NCBI GenBank assembly: GCA_964580675.1
Contig: CAZOLI010000033.1
Location: 1-26,790 of the forward strand
Reading direction: 5' to 3'
From: CAZOLI01 sp964580675
GTDB lineage: Bacteria; Planctomycetota; MHYJ01; CAYXQY01
Length of the DNA: 26,790 bases
The number at the start of each line of letters is the position of its first letter. Position 1 is the first letter of the stretch. Positions 14,928 to 24,338 of the stretch are shown in pieces. The notes beneath the pieces were generated by a model. That model saw only the letters and a program-made list of their open reading frames with translations, was not told the origin of the DNA and ran no database searches. The translations under genes were made by a program, and so were the position numbers.

Positions 14928-16186
14928 ACAAAACCCATCGTCGTTATTCCGATCATTTTCCTTCCGGAAATGGAGGGTGGATCAGCAGCCTGTTGATCTG
15001 CCTTGTGATCCTCGGCGGAGGTTCGGCAGTTCTTGCCTATATATTCAACACGGAACCCACCGCAGAACGTTCCGGTGACAGCAAGAAAACGGCCGTTCCG
15101 GTCCAGACCACCACGCCCAAATCCGGTTTGTTTCACCCGACCATCGAAGCCACGGGCACAGTCCGTCCCGCCAGGGAAGTAATACTGCGACCAAGGGTAA
15201 GCGGAGAGGTTCAGAAAATTGCCGACGAATTTACGCCGGGCGGGTTCGTGAAGAAAGGAGAATTATTGGTCCGCCTGGATCCTTCTGATTACAAAAATAC
15301 ACTTCAGCAGCGAAAGGGTGAACTTCGCCAGGCCAAAACAGATCTAAAACTGGAGATGGGCCGACAGAACGTGGCCAAAACAGAATACGAGCTTCTCGAG
15401 GATCAGCTTTCCGAGCGAAACCGTGATCTGGTTCTCCGAAAACCACAACTGAATGCGGCCCGGGCCCGCGTGGAATCCGCCCGTGCCGCCGTCAGACAGG
15501 CGGAGCTGGAACTGAAACGAACAAAAATAAACGCCCCGTTCAACGCCCACGTGATCACGCGAAACGTGAATGTAGGGTCACAGGTGTCTCCGGGAGATCA
15601 ACTGGCGCGGCTCGTGGGACTCGATGAATACTGGATTGAGGTCACCGTGCCTCGATCAAAGCTAAACTGGCTTACCTTTTCGGAGAACGGGGACGGCAAA
15701 ACGACATCCGTTCGAGTGCGGGACCAGAGCGGCTGGCCCGAGGAAACGTACCGAACGGGCAAATTGTACAAACTCATTGGTGCCCTCGAGGATCAAACAA
15801 GGCTTGCACGTGTTCTTGTTTCCGTAAAAGACCCCCTCTTACGTCACTCTGAAGAAGGAGAAGAAAAACCCATACTGATGCTTGACGCGTACGTGGACGC
15901 GGAAATTCAGGGGCGAGAAATTTCCGAAGCGGTCCGACTAAGCCGTGACTACGTTCGCAAAAACGACACCGTCTGGTTGATGTCCGATGGCAAACTGGAA
16001 ATTCGGAAGTTGCACATCGTACGTCGGGACGCCAACTATGCGTACGTCCGGGAAGGTCTGGACGAAACCGACACCGTCGTTACAACGGACCTTGCGACAA
16101 TAAAGGAAGGACTTCCGCTTCAAAAGCGCCAGGAGAACACCACGGCCGATTCCGGTGAAGACGTCTCCACGTCCGGCAAAAATTAA
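14924..16186 (+). CDS. RND efflux periplasmic adaptor (membrane fusion protein)
   Basis: Adaptor of 420 residues linking the inner-membrane pump to the outer-membrane channel. One N-terminal membrane anchor (WISSLLICLVILGGGSAVLAYIF, residues about 19-41). Then a lipoyl half-domain (TGTVRPAREVILRPRVSGEVQKIADEFTPGGFVKKGELLVRLD), a helical hairpin (about 125-205), the second lipoyl half (INAPFNAHVITRNVNVGSQVSPGDQLARLVGLDEYWIEVTVP) and beta-barrel and membrane-proximal domains. No lipobox. It starts inside the stop of the channel gene (ATGA overlap) and is followed after 27 bp by the permease gene. The substrate cannot be read from the sequence. Confidence 0.93.
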   Translation: MNKTHRRYSDHFPSGNGGWISSLLICLVILGGGSAVLAYIFNTEPTAERSGDSKKTAVPVQTTTPKSGLFHPTIEATGTVRPAREVILRPRVSGEVQKIADEFTPGGFVKKGELLVRLDPSDYKNTLQQRKGELRQAKTDLKLEMGRQNVAKTEYELLEDQLSERNRDLVLRKPQLNAARARVESARAAVRQAELELKRTKINAPFNAHVITRNVNVGSQVSPGDQLARLVGLDEYWIEVTVPRSKLNWLTFSENGDGKTTSVRVRDQSGWPEETYRTGKLYKLIGALEDQTRLARVLVSVKDPLLRHSEEGEEKPILMLDAYVDAEIQGREISEAVRLSRDYVRKNDTVWLMSDGKLEIRKLHIVRRDANYAYVREGLDETDTVVTTDLATIKEGLPLQKRQENTTADSGEDVSTSGKN

Positions 16187-16213
16187 TTCCCGATTCAATA
16201 AACAGCGAAAATC

Positions 16214-19200
16214 ATGAATAACAGTCCCCCCGAAACCGGAGATCCGCCAACAGAATCCGGTTGGACGGATCCCATTGGTTGGATGGCCCGAAATTCCATC
16301 GCGGCCAACCTCCTGATGGTGATATTGATCGGGGGAGGCATCTGGATGATGTTCCAGGTGCAGAAGGAGGTCTTTCCGCAATTTCAGCTGGACGTCGTGG
16401 ACGTCAGTGTGGTCTACCCCGGCGCCGCCCCGGAGGAAGTGGAACAGGGGGTTCTACTGCCGATCGAGGAAGCCATACGCGGCGTGCAGGGCATCAAAGA
16501 GATGACCTCAACGGCCCGGGAGGGATCTGCATCCGTGTCCATTGAACTGGTCCCCGGCACGGATCGGATGAAAGCCTTTCAGGACATTGATCAGGCCGTC
16601 AACAGCATACAGACCTTTCCGGACGAAATTGAGGAACCGGAAGTTCGTCTGCAATCACGACAGCGGGATGTCATTGAAATTGGTATTTACGGAGACGCCG
16701 ACATCTGGAGTCTCCGTAAAATCGGGGAACAGACCCGGGATCAAATGCTGAACCATCCCGCAATCACCCAGGTGGAGCTTGGAAATGTCCCCGATTACGT
16801 CACGCACGTGGAAATTCCCCAGTACCGGCTCCGGGAACACGGTCTCACCCTCCAGGACGTGGCCCGGCGTATCGAACAATCAAGCCGGGATGTGCCGGCC
16901 GGCGCCATTGAGACAAGCAACGGCGAAATCCTGCTTCGCATGAAGGAACGAAAACAATGGTCCGAGGAATACGGCACCATTTCGGTGATGGAGTCAAATA
17001 CGGGAGAAACCATTTCACTCTCGGACCTGGCGGACGTGGAGGACAGCTTTGAAGAATCGGGATTTCATTCGCAGTTCAACCGAAAACCCTCCATTGAACT
17101 TGGCGTATACCGGGTGGGCACACAATCTCCCCTGGAAATTGCCGACGCCGTCAAATCAATCATGGAAAACGCGGAGAAAACCTTTCCGCCGGGGGTGCAG
17201 TACCGGATTGACAGCAACCGGGCACAGGATTACCACGAACGGCTTTCATTGCTCGTGGAAAACGGCCTTCTCGCCATTCTGATTGTGTTATCCATTCTCG
17301 CCCTCTTTCTGGAGTACCGTCTCGCGTTCTGGGTGATGATGGGCATGACCATTTCGTTTGTGGGTGGGGTTCTGTTTATGCCACTCATCGGGGTCAGCCT
17401 GAACATGATCTCGATGTTCGCCTTTCTGGTGGTCCTGGGGATTGTGGTGGATGATGCGATTGTGGTTGGGGAGAACGTGTACGAATTCCGGGAACAGGGC
17501 ATGGATTACCTCACCGCAGCCATCGAGGGAACCAAGGACATCGCGACCCCCGTAATTTTCAGCATTCTCTCCAACATCGTTGCGTTTATTCCGCTGATGT
17601 ATATTCCCGGAACCACCGGCAACTTCTGGCGTCCCATTCCCATGGTGGTGATCACCGTTCTGGCCATCTCACTCTTCGAAGCCCTTTTTATCCTCCCGGC
17701 CCACCTCGCACACAGCTCACAATCCGAATCCACACTTATTGGTCAGAAATTTAAATCGGGCCAGCAGTCCTTTGCCCGGTGGTTCAACCGACTCGTGGAT
17801 TCGTACTTCCGGCCGTTTCTGAAACTCTGTCTTCGCTTTCGATACATAACGCTTACGGCCGGCATCACGTTGTTGCTTGTTGTGGGCGGTTACGCATACA
17901 GCGATCACATGGGCATGATCATGATGCCGGAAGTCTCCGCCGACGAAATCGAGGCAGGGGTCTCTCTTCCGGTGGACGCAACTCGTGACCAGGCCGCCCG
18001 TGTGGCCACCGAGATTACCGAATCCACTCATAAGATGTTTGAGGAACACAATCTTCATGAGGTGGCCGACGGCATCAAAACCAATGTTCGTGGCCGGAGT
18101 TTCATTGACGTGGAGATCGTGATGAAGCCTCCGGGAGAACGGGACATGACGGCGGACGAGGTCATCAAGCTCTGGCGGGACGAAATCGGAGCGGTCGAAG
18201 GCGTGGATCAGATGACGTTTGAAGCCGAACGAGGGCCCGGCGGCTGGCGGGACGACATCAGCGTCGACCTCAGTCACTCGGACATCGACGTCCTTGAAAA
18301 AGCAAGTCAGAAATTTTTTGACCGCATGAAGACCTTCGAGGCAACCCGGGACGTCAATGACAATTACAACAAAGGAAAGCCTCAGTTCGACTTTAAGTTG
18401 CTTCCCGAGGGGAAAGCTCTCGGACTGACCCCGTCCGACGTGGGCCGCCAGCTCCGTAACGCTTTTTACGGGGCCCGGGCCATGCGTCAGTTACGCGGAA
18501 CCAACGAGGTGGAGGTCCGGGTCAAACGGCCCCGTCCGGAGCGAACGGACCTGCACTTCATCGACAATTTTATGGTTCGGACCCCGAACGGAACGGAGGT
18601 CCCTCTGACGGATGTCGCAAAAATAGACCGCGGAGAAGCCTTTACGTCCATCGAACGCCGGGAGGGCCGTCGGGTGATAACGGTGGGTATGGACGTGGAA
18701 CCGAAACGGGAGTTAACCCGTGTCACGAAAGCCATAAAAAACGACATCCTGCCCGAGCTCCGCAACGAACACCCCGGTCTTACGTGGAGTTTCGAAGGGA
18801 GCCAGTCGGAGATGCGGAAATCAACCGAAGCCCTATGGGGGTTGTTTGCCCTGGCCATGGCCGTGATATACGGTCTGCTGGCCGTGGCGTTCGGGAGTTA
18901 CATTCAACCACTCATTGTCCTGATGGCCGTTCCCTTCGGCATCGTCGGAGCCGTGTTCGGACATATACTGCTTGGGTACGATCTCTCTCTTATCAGCCTG
19001 ATGGGGGTAATTGCGCTCTCGGGGGTGGTCGTGAACGACTCCCTGATCATGGTGGATTACGCCAACAAACAGCGGGATGACCTCACGGCATTCGAGGCCA
19101 TACACAGTGCGGGACAGCGACGATTCCGGCCGATTCTTTTAACCACCCTGACCACCTTCGGCGGACTCACCCCGATCATTCTCGAAACCTCGAGGCAGGC

Positions 19201-19354
19201 CTACTACCTGATTCCCATGGCCATTTCTCTCGGTTTTGGCATTCTTTTTGCCACATCCATTATCCTCGTTCTCGTTCCCTGCCTGTATCTGGTGACCGAG
19301 GACGTCTTCTCCATCACCGGTTCGTCCGCAACGGAATCGCCTTCCGACGCATGA
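16214..19354 (+). CDS. RND-family efflux permease (AcrB/HAE1-like)
   Basis: Proton-driven inner-membrane pump of 1,046 residues, the usual length for the family. Twelve transmembrane segments with two large periplasmic loops. TM1 (SIAANLLMVILIGGGIWMMFQV, about 28-49) is followed by the porter motif VVYPGAAPEEVEQGVLLPIEEAI (66-88). TM4 holds the proton-relay motif GIVVDDAIVVGENVYE with D413 and D414. The C-terminal half repeats the plan (YGLLAVAFGSYIQPLIVLMAVPFGIVGAVFGHILLGYDLSLISLMGVIALSGVVVNDSLIMVDYAN). The divergence and the short periplasmic motifs are closer to hydrophobe/amphiphile exporters than to CusA-type metal pumps, as TM4 lacks the metal-pump acidic pattern. Last gene of the tetR operon; no terminator is evident after it. 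Confidence 0.95.
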   Translation: MNNSPPETGDPPTESGWTDPIGWMARNSIAANLLMVILIGGGIWMMFQVQKEVFPQFQLDVVDVSVVYPGAAPEEVEQGVLLPIEEAIRGVQGIKEMTSTAREGSASVSIELVPGTDRMKAFQDIDQAVNSIQTFPDEIEEPEVRLQSRQRDVIEIGIYGDADIWSLRKIGEQTRDQMLNHPAITQVELGNVPDYVTHVEIPQYRLREHGLTLQDVARRIEQSSRDVPAGAIETSNGEILLRMKERKQWSEEYGTISVMESNTGETISLSDLADVEDSFEESGFHSQFNRKPSIELGVYRVGTQSPLEIADAVKSIMENAEKTFPPGVQYRIDSNRAQDYHERLSLLVENGLLAILIVLSILALFLEYRLAFWVMMGMTISFVGGVLFMPLIGVSLNMISMFAFLVVLGIVVDDAIVVGENVYEFREQGMDYLTAAIEGTKDIATPVIFSILSNIVAFIPLMYIPGTTGNFWRPIPMVVITVLAISLFEALFILPAHLAHSSQSESTLIGQKFKSGQQSFARWFNRLVDSYFRPFLKLCLRFRYITLTAGITLLLVVGGYAYSDHMGMIMMPEVSADEIEAGVSLPVDATRDQAARVATEITESTHKMFEEHNLHEVADGIKTNVRGRSFIDVEIVMKPPGERDMTADEVIKLWRDEIGAVEGVDQMTFEAERGPGGWRDDISVDLSHSDIDVLEKASQKFFDRMKTFEATRDVNDNYNKGKPQFDFKLLPEGKALGLTPSDVGRQLRNAFYGARAMRQLRGTNEVEVRVKRPRPERTDLHFIDNFMVRTPNGTEVPLTDVAKIDRGEAFTSIERREGRRVITVGMDVEPKRELTRVTKAIKNDILPELRNEHPGLTWSFEGSQSEMRKSTEALWGLFALAMAVIYGLLAVAFGSYIQPLIVLMAVPFGIVGAVFGHILLGYDLSLISLMGVIALSGVVVNDSLIMVDYANKQRDDLTAFEAIHSAGQRRFRPILLTTLTTFGGLTPIILETSRQAYYLIPMAISLGFGILFATSIILVLVPCLYLVTEDVFSITGSSATESPSDA

Positions 19355-19530
19355 ATTGATTTGATCATGTCCTCGATCGATCCGGTCACCAGAGGAAAAT
19401 GGATGATCCCCCGGATAATCCGGCCGCGCCAAACCCAACAAATCCCCAGAAGAAAACCTGCGGAAAACCCCCCGGATTACGACCATCTCTCGCGGGAATG
19501 TGTATAAATCTCCCTGTGGATCCTGAATAT

Positions 19531-19559
19531 TTACTGGAAACACTGCAACGAAATATAAT
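19531..19559 (+). promoter_or_regulatory. possible promoter of the histidine kinase gene
   Basis: A perfect TATAAT at 19554-19559 is preceded at 17 bases by TTACTG (three of six matches). It lies about 80 bp before the ATG at 19641. The rest of the 286-bp gap after the permease gene shows nothing recognisable. Confidence 0.4.
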
Positions 19560-19640
19560 ATAGTTCTCATTGAACGGTCGGACGGGGGAATACAGATTCT
19601 GAACAGACGTACCAGCAGCCAATTGGTCGGTGGAGAAATC

Positions 19641-20345
19641 ATGACGGACAATCGGCCCGAATCCGAGTTCGAACAATTACTGGATGCCGCATCACACGAC
19701 CTTAAGGCTCCCGTTCGACGGATCAGAACCTACGCTGATTTCCTGAAAGACGACCTTCCGGATCAGGTCCCCGAGGACGCGCAAAATGATCTCCAGATCA
19801 TCCGGAAAGAAGCTTCGGACCTGCAGCAGTTACTGAACCGGCTGTTTCAATTTTTCCGTATCTCCCGAACGGATCCGGATGTGCAGGAACTGGAACTCTC
19901 AACACTGCTGGATTCAACGTTAAACAGCCTGAATCATCCGCGACTCGACGAAGCGGAAATTGATGTAAACAATTCACTTCGGATTTCCGGAGACCCCGAT
20001 CTGTTGCGGTTACTGTTTGATGAGCTTATTGATAACGCGCTGACGTTTTCCGATACGGAAACCCCCCGGATTCAGATCGCCGCCCGGGAAGAGGACGGGG
20101 TAAACCGAATTCAGATCATTGACAGCGGACCGGGCATACCCGGGGAGGAACGGGAGAGGTTGTTTTCCCCACTGGAAACCCTTCACACAGAAGGGGAGGA
20201 CAAAAATGGAGCGGGATTGGGACTGGCCATCTGCCGTACCATCGCAAACGCACACGGTGGTCATGTGCAGATTGATCCCGACCGAACGGACGACGGGGGA
20301 ACCTGTGTTGAAGTGGTCCTTCCCGGATCGGGACAGGAGAAGTAA
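19641..20345 (+). CDS. histidine kinase without a sensor domain
   Basis: Kinase of 234 residues holding only the transmitter. A HisKA dimerisation helix carries the phospho-acceptor H19 (LLDAASHDLKAPVRRIRTYADFL). The HATPase domain has the N box around N132 (FDELIDNALTFSD), G1 box DSGPGIP (161-167) and G2 box GAGLGLAICRTIANAHGG (190-207). The sequence is closest in style to the kinase part of phytochrome-like or phosphorelay kinases. There is no transmembrane segment, PAS or GAF domain, and no response regulator gene beside it, so its input and partner must be supplied in trans. The start at 19641 has GGAG six bases upstream; an in-frame start at 19623 adds six residues and lacks this. Confidence 0.9.
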   Translation: MTDNRPESEFEQLLDAASHDLKAPVRRIRTYADFLKDDLPDQVPEDAQNDLQIIRKEASDLQQLLNRLFQFFRISRTDPDVQELELSTLLDSTLNSLNHPRLDEAEIDVNNSLRISGDPDLLRLLFDELIDNALTFSDTETPRIQIAAREEDGVNRIQIIDSGPGIPGEERERLFSPLETLHTEGEDKNGAGLGLAICRTIANAHGGHVQIDPDRTDDGGTCVEVVLPGSGQEK

Positions 20346-20388
20346 AACCGTACTCCCAAAAGCATCGGACGGACCGGAAAATCCCTAA

Positions 20389-23055
20389 TCAGGAGTCTGC
20401 TCGTTCCCGAAGATGACGGGCAATATCCTCGTTGCTTTTCTCCGGGGCAAACACCTCCTCCGGATTGATGTCCAGGAAAAGCTCGGACAGTTTCGCGATG
20501 ATGTCCAGGTGAAGGTGACGTTCCGAGGTGGGGCCAACGGTCGCCGCAATATACTGCACCCGGACCCCTTCCTCCGAGTACTCTATCGGTGAGGAAAGGT
20601 GAGCGATAACCACCTTCGTAAGAGAACCGGTTTCAACGATGGCGTGCGGAAGTGCCACCCCATTTCCGATCTGTGTATTGCCCATCGACTCACGTTCCTG
20701 TAAAGCTCCCTTCACTTTTTCCGCGGGCAGTTCCGCCGTGGCAAACAGGGAGGCGAGCTGATGAAACAATTCCTCCTTGTTACTTACCTCCATATCGGTC
20801 AGAATCCGATCCGCCGACAGGTACTTCTTCAGTTGTACTTCCGTGGACCCGGATACTGGAAGAACGGTCTTCGGGGATTTCAAACTGCTCTGAATCCGCC
20901 CCACACTACAATCGGATCGGGCGGCCACATCCATCAGCAAATCCATCGACGGAAACCGGGAAAAGGAGCTTTCTTTTTTTCCCCCAAACAGAAACAGGTT
21001 CGCCTCCGTGGTCCGTTCAATTAACGCTTCTTTCCACTGATCCGGTTCCACGCGTTCCACCGATGGTTCCTCGGCCATTCCCCGCAGCGCCTGTTCATAC
21101 TCATCCAGAAATTCTTGATCGTCCTCTTCCGACGTGGGGAGTAAATACGTGACCTTACCGTCAAAAAACCGGGCAATTTGGTTGGTCGCAAAGATCATCT
21201 CCCCGTCAAACGGACCGGGTTCCGTGAGGACGAGTATGTCGGACAGCTCAATCTCGTCCCGGTCAAGGAAAAGAAGAACATCACACGGCACCATTTCGAC
21301 CCACCACTGTTCCCGGGAAAATAACCTGGTGAAAAAGGTCGGTTCATCCCAATCCATGATAATCCAGTGTGGGTGTTCCTCCTCCGCGTAGCTCTGCAGC
21401 GCCTTCTTGCTGTCGTGGGTAATAACTTCGTCCACGTAAATATCCCGGTCGAGTTCATTTCGAATAATTCGCACCCGTTCACGAAGGCCCCGAAAAATTT
21501 CGTCGTCGGACTGGAAACTCGAGAGAAAGGATTGTTCCGGAACCTCCTGAAAATACACCACGTCAAGACGCTCATCCCCGACACAGAGCGACGCGGCCAG
21601 TCGAATTCGGCGCTCGACGGACATCGTTATTTCGTCCAGTTCAAAAAACGGAACAATGACGGATTCCTTCCACGTTTCCCGCTGCTGCCGGGCCTGCTGA
21701 AAAATTCGGAATTCGTCGAGGTCTTCCTCCTCACTGAACAACATTCCCCACCGATCCGCCTTTTCCCGGACGTACAGATAGTACCAGGAGACACAAAGAC
21801 CGATCAGAACCAGCGTTCCCGCCAATGGGGTGTATCCCATTTTGGGTATCCAGCAGAGAAAGACGAGAAGAACTGTAGAACCGACCGCCCCTGCCAGATG
21901 CATGTACGGATAAAAGGGGCTTTTAAATTTCGGCCGGTACCACTCCGCGTCACTCTCCCGGAAGATCAGTACCGCGACGTTTGCCATCGTAAAAAGAACC
22001 AGGAGAAACACACTGGCCAGTTTTGCAATGTCGATCACCGGAAGAAACAGAACGAACGAAATTAATAGGGACCCGGTCAGAAGAATCGAATAAACAGGTG
22101 TGGAAAATCGCTGGCTGATGGTCCCGAGAATTTCCGGGAGAATTTTCTCCCTCGCCATTGGAAGTGGAAACCTCGACGCCGCCATTAAACCGGCATTGGC
22201 CATCGAGGTCATCGCCAGCACACCAATACCCCCGACCAGATATCGGCCCACCGGTCCCGCGATTTGCTCCGAAGCCCGGATGAGAGGAACGTATTTGCTG
22301 TCCCCCTTTCCGAGCTCCTGAAACGGAACAACCCCTATCAATACATACGTCACCACCGAATACAGAAAAACGGCCACAACCATCGAAATAACAATCCCCC
22401 AGGGAATATTTCGTGCCGGCTCCCGGATCTCCTCCGCCACACTCACCACCTTAATCACCCCGACGTAACTGACGGCGATAAAACCGGTCGCCACGAAGAA
22501 CCCGGTTGCTCCACCGGGGAAGAGGGGACGAAAATTGCTCCGGTTGATGTCAATACATCCCCTCAGAAAAAACAGTACCAGAATCACGATGGTCCCGGCA
22601 ACAAAGACATTCTGAATCTGACCCGCCTTTTTGGCCCCGAAACTGTTTAATGCCACAAGGCCCGCCCCGATCCCCGCCCCAATGAAGTACGCATAATCAA
22701 GGGGAAAATCCGTGAGAAAGGCCAGGTAAAGACTAATACCAAACAGGGAGAAAGCGGCCTTCAAAATAAGGGACAGCCAGGTTCCCAGACCGGAAACGGT
22801 CCCGGCCAGTGGCCCGAGGGTCCGGTCGAGAAAAAGATACGGACCGCCCGATTCAGGAATGGCCGTCGACATCTCCGCTTTGCTCAGAGCAGCCGGAAGA
22901 ATAATCAATCCCCCGACGATGTAGGCATAGAACAGCCCGGGACCTCCTATGCTCGCGGCCAGACCGGGCAACACAAAAATTCCCGGTCCGAGCATCGCGC
23001 CCAGACTGATGGAAATCACCGAAAGTAGCCCCAGTTCACGGTCAAGCTTTTTCAT
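20389..23055 (-). CDS. APC-type amino-acid permease fused to UspA domains and a PTS EIIA domain
   Basis: Protein of 888 residues in three parts. Residues 1 to about 430 are an APC-superfamily transporter with about 12 transmembrane helices (start LGLLSVISISLGAMLGPGIFVLPG; AEEIREPARNIPWGIVISM near 215). Residues about 455-720 look like tandem universal-stress (UspA) domains. The last about 150 residues are a PTS fructose/mannitol-type EIIA domain with the phospho-accepting H804 in GNGVALPHAIVE. Fused EIIA suggests uptake is tuned by phosphorylation or, by analogy to PtsN, by nitrogen or energy state. No PTS transporter or HPr gene is nearby. Substrate unknown. It converges with the histidine kinase gene, the two stops being about 45 bp apart. 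The start at 23055 has only a weak ribosome site. Confidence 0.9.
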   Translation of the reverse strand: MKKLDRELGLLSVISISLGAMLGPGIFVLPGLAASIGGPGLFYAYIVGGLIILPAALSKAEMSTAIPESGGPYLFLDRTLGPLAGTVSGLGTWLSLILKAAFSLFGISLYLAFLTDFPLDYAYFIGAGIGAGLVALNSFGAKKAGQIQNVFVAGTIVILVLFFLRGCIDINRSNFRPLFPGGATGFFVATGFIAVSYVGVIKVVSVAEEIREPARNIPWGIVISMVVAVFLYSVVTYVLIGVVPFQELGKGDSKYVPLIRASEQIAGPVGRYLVGGIGVLAMTSMANAGLMAASRFPLPMAREKILPEILGTISQRFSTPVYSILLTGSLLISFVLFLPVIDIAKLASVFLLVLFTMANVAVLIFRESDAEWYRPKFKSPFYPYMHLAGAVGSTVLLVFLCWIPKMGYTPLAGTLVLIGLCVSWYYLYVREKADRWGMLFSEEEDLDEFRIFQQARQQRETWKESVIVPFFELDEITMSVERRIRLAASLCVGDERLDVVYFQEVPEQSFLSSFQSDDEIFRGLRERVRIIRNELDRDIYVDEVITHDSKKALQSYAEEEHPHWIIMDWDEPTFFTRLFSREQWWVEMVPCDVLLFLDRDEIELSDILVLTEPGPFDGEMIFATNQIARFFDGKVTYLLPTSEEDDQEFLDEYEQALRGMAEEPSVERVEPDQWKEALIERTTEANLFLFGGKKESSFSRFPSMDLLMDVAARSDCSVGRIQSSLKSPKTVLPVSGSTEVQLKKYLSADRILTDMEVSNKEELFHQLASLFATAELPAEKVKGALQERESMGNTQIGNGVALPHAIVETGSLTKVVIAHLSSPIEYSEEGVRVQYIAATVGPTSERHLHLDIIAKLSELFLDINPEEVFAPEKSNEDIARHLRERADS

Positions 23056-23199
23056 TGTTTCTGTCGACTTACGATGTCATCAAGGAAAGGGAAAAAGTGT
23101 AACAAATAATAGCGATGGTTATCAATGTTCACGGGCAAAATACCAATGCAACCAGCAAAAAAGATCAACCGTTCACCAGAACGACTTGCGGGAGCCTCG

Positions 23200-23358
23200 A
23201 TGTTTCGTCGACTCAAAACGATAACAAATATAAACAGGTGGAGAAACTATTCCGACCGGAGGCCCGGAAACGAAGCCGAAAACGAAGCGGGCCTATACTG
23301 GTGGACGGTGGATCGAATGAAACTTGACTCCTCGTCCGGCGGCGGGAATGATCGCTGA
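23200..23358 (+). CDS. possible small protein of 52 residues
   Basis: An ORF in the 393-bp gap between the permease gene and mscS. GGGAG lies five bases before the ATG. The product is basic at its start (MFRRLKTITNINRWRNYSDRR) and contains a Trp-Trp pair (GLYWWTVDRMKL) before a Gly/Ser-rich end. No hydrophobic segment and no known family. The good ribosome site and lack of a better explanation for the region are the only support. The rest of 23056-23448 shows nothing recognisable. Confidence 0.3.
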   Translation: MFRRLKTITNINRWRNYSDRRPGNEAENEAGLYWWTVDRMKLDSSSGGGNDR

Positions 23359-23448
23359 GTTCCTCCTTTTTAGAACGGGTGGATCACGCGGGAAACACTC
23401 TTCATTGTTCTCTGACCGACCGTTTCTCTTTATTCTCATCGAACACTC

Positions 23449-24030
23449 ATGAAATCACTACTGATCGAAATTGGTGGAACACTCAAGCACCGTTTTGTGA
23501 CCCTCCTCCCGAAACTCATCGTGGCCTTCATTGTGTTTGGACTGGCTTATGTTGTTATTGGCGTGATCCGAAGGTGGACTCGGAACACACTTGACCGCGT
23601 CATGGACGAAAAGGAAAATGCCGTAAAAGTACTCTGGACGAACCTGACAGGGGTGTTTCTCTGGTTCGGCACATCGCTGGTACTTTTGAACGTTCTTGGC
23701 CTGGATTCTCTGGCAGCCGGGCTCGGCACCGCCACGGGATTCGTGGCACTTGGTGTGTCCTTTGCGCTGAAGGACGTTATTTCGGACCTCGTGGCCGGTA
23801 TTTACCTTATACGGGACGAGGATTTCCAGCCGGGAGACCGCATTTCCACCTCCGTGGTAACCGGGCAGTTAAAACAAATCGAACTGCGGAAGTGCCGGTT
23901 CGAGAACGACGACGGAAACGCAGTAATTGTGGCAAACACCGACGTCGAAAAACAGTGGACAAAAGTGACCAAACCGGTATCCACACCGGACGGAAACTCC
24001 GAAAATCAGGAACAATCCGAACCGGAATAA
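23449..24030 (+). CDS. minimal MscS-family mechanosensitive channel
   Basis: Channel protein of 193 residues that opens under membrane tension and releases solutes after osmotic downshock. Two hydrophobic helices (LPKLIVAFIVFGLAYVVIGVI, and the VFLWFGTSLVLLNVLGL segment) precede the pore helix TM3 (DSLAAGLGTATGFVALGVSFALKDVISDLVAGIYLI), whose Gly/Ala pattern is diagnostic. The beta domain follows (FQPGDRISTSVVTGQLKQIELRKCRFENDDGNAVIVANTDVEKQ). The cytoplasmic alpha/beta cage that E. coli MscS has (286 residues) is missing; a short acidic tail ends the protein. The frame ends cleanly, so this looks like a natural short form. No ribosome site is evident. Confidence 0.9.
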   Translation: MKSLLIEIGGTLKHRFVTLLPKLIVAFIVFGLAYVVIGVIRRWTRNTLDRVMDEKENAVKVLWTNLTGVFLWFGTSLVLLNVLGLDSLAAGLGTATGFVALGVSFALKDVISDLVAGIYLIRDEDFQPGDRISTSVVTGQLKQIELRKCRFENDDGNAVIVANTDVEKQWTKVTKPVSTPDGNSENQEQSEPE

Positions 24031-24199
24031 TCACTTCTCCCGTTACAAGCGAATCCGGCTCCGGCAGAAGATGTTCCTCAACAGGACAAGAACCGGATCG
24101 AAGTAAGAACCATCCTTATTTTTCATTTCCGGTTCCCCGGCTCCCACCGGTCACAGATCTATCCCGGACGACCGCGGGAGGTCTGCCTGTGGAGGTGCC

Positions 24200-24220
24200 G
24201 AACGAAAGCTGCGTTCGTTC
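24200..24220. repeat. inverted repeat, 7-bp arms
   Basis: GAACGAA (24200-24206) and TTCGTTC (24214-24220) are perfect reverse complements around a seven-base loop. Part of the repeat-rich region. Confidence 0.5.
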
Positions 24221-24259
24221 CAATGATCACGGCCGAAACGGAGGTGATAATAATTGGAA

Positions 24260-24278
24260 CGAAGGCTTCCAGCCTTCG
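24260..24278. repeat. inverted repeat, 8-bp arms with 3-base loop
   Basis: CGAAGGCT-TCC-AGCCTTCG is a perfect hairpin of eight pairs. It resembles REP-like palindromes that are scattered in bacterial intergenic DNA, but only one copy is visible in this window. Confidence 0.6.
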
Positions 24279-24338
24279 ACTGGAATCTGTCCATCCCGTT
24301 GATCAAATCAACAAAAGACCATCCCTTCTCTCAAAATA

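Noticed and set aside
16214..19354. RND permease as a heavy-metal (CusA-type) pump
   Set aside because: TM4 has the D-D relay of drug-type pumps, and no metal-binding periplasmic Met clusters or CusF-like gene were seen.
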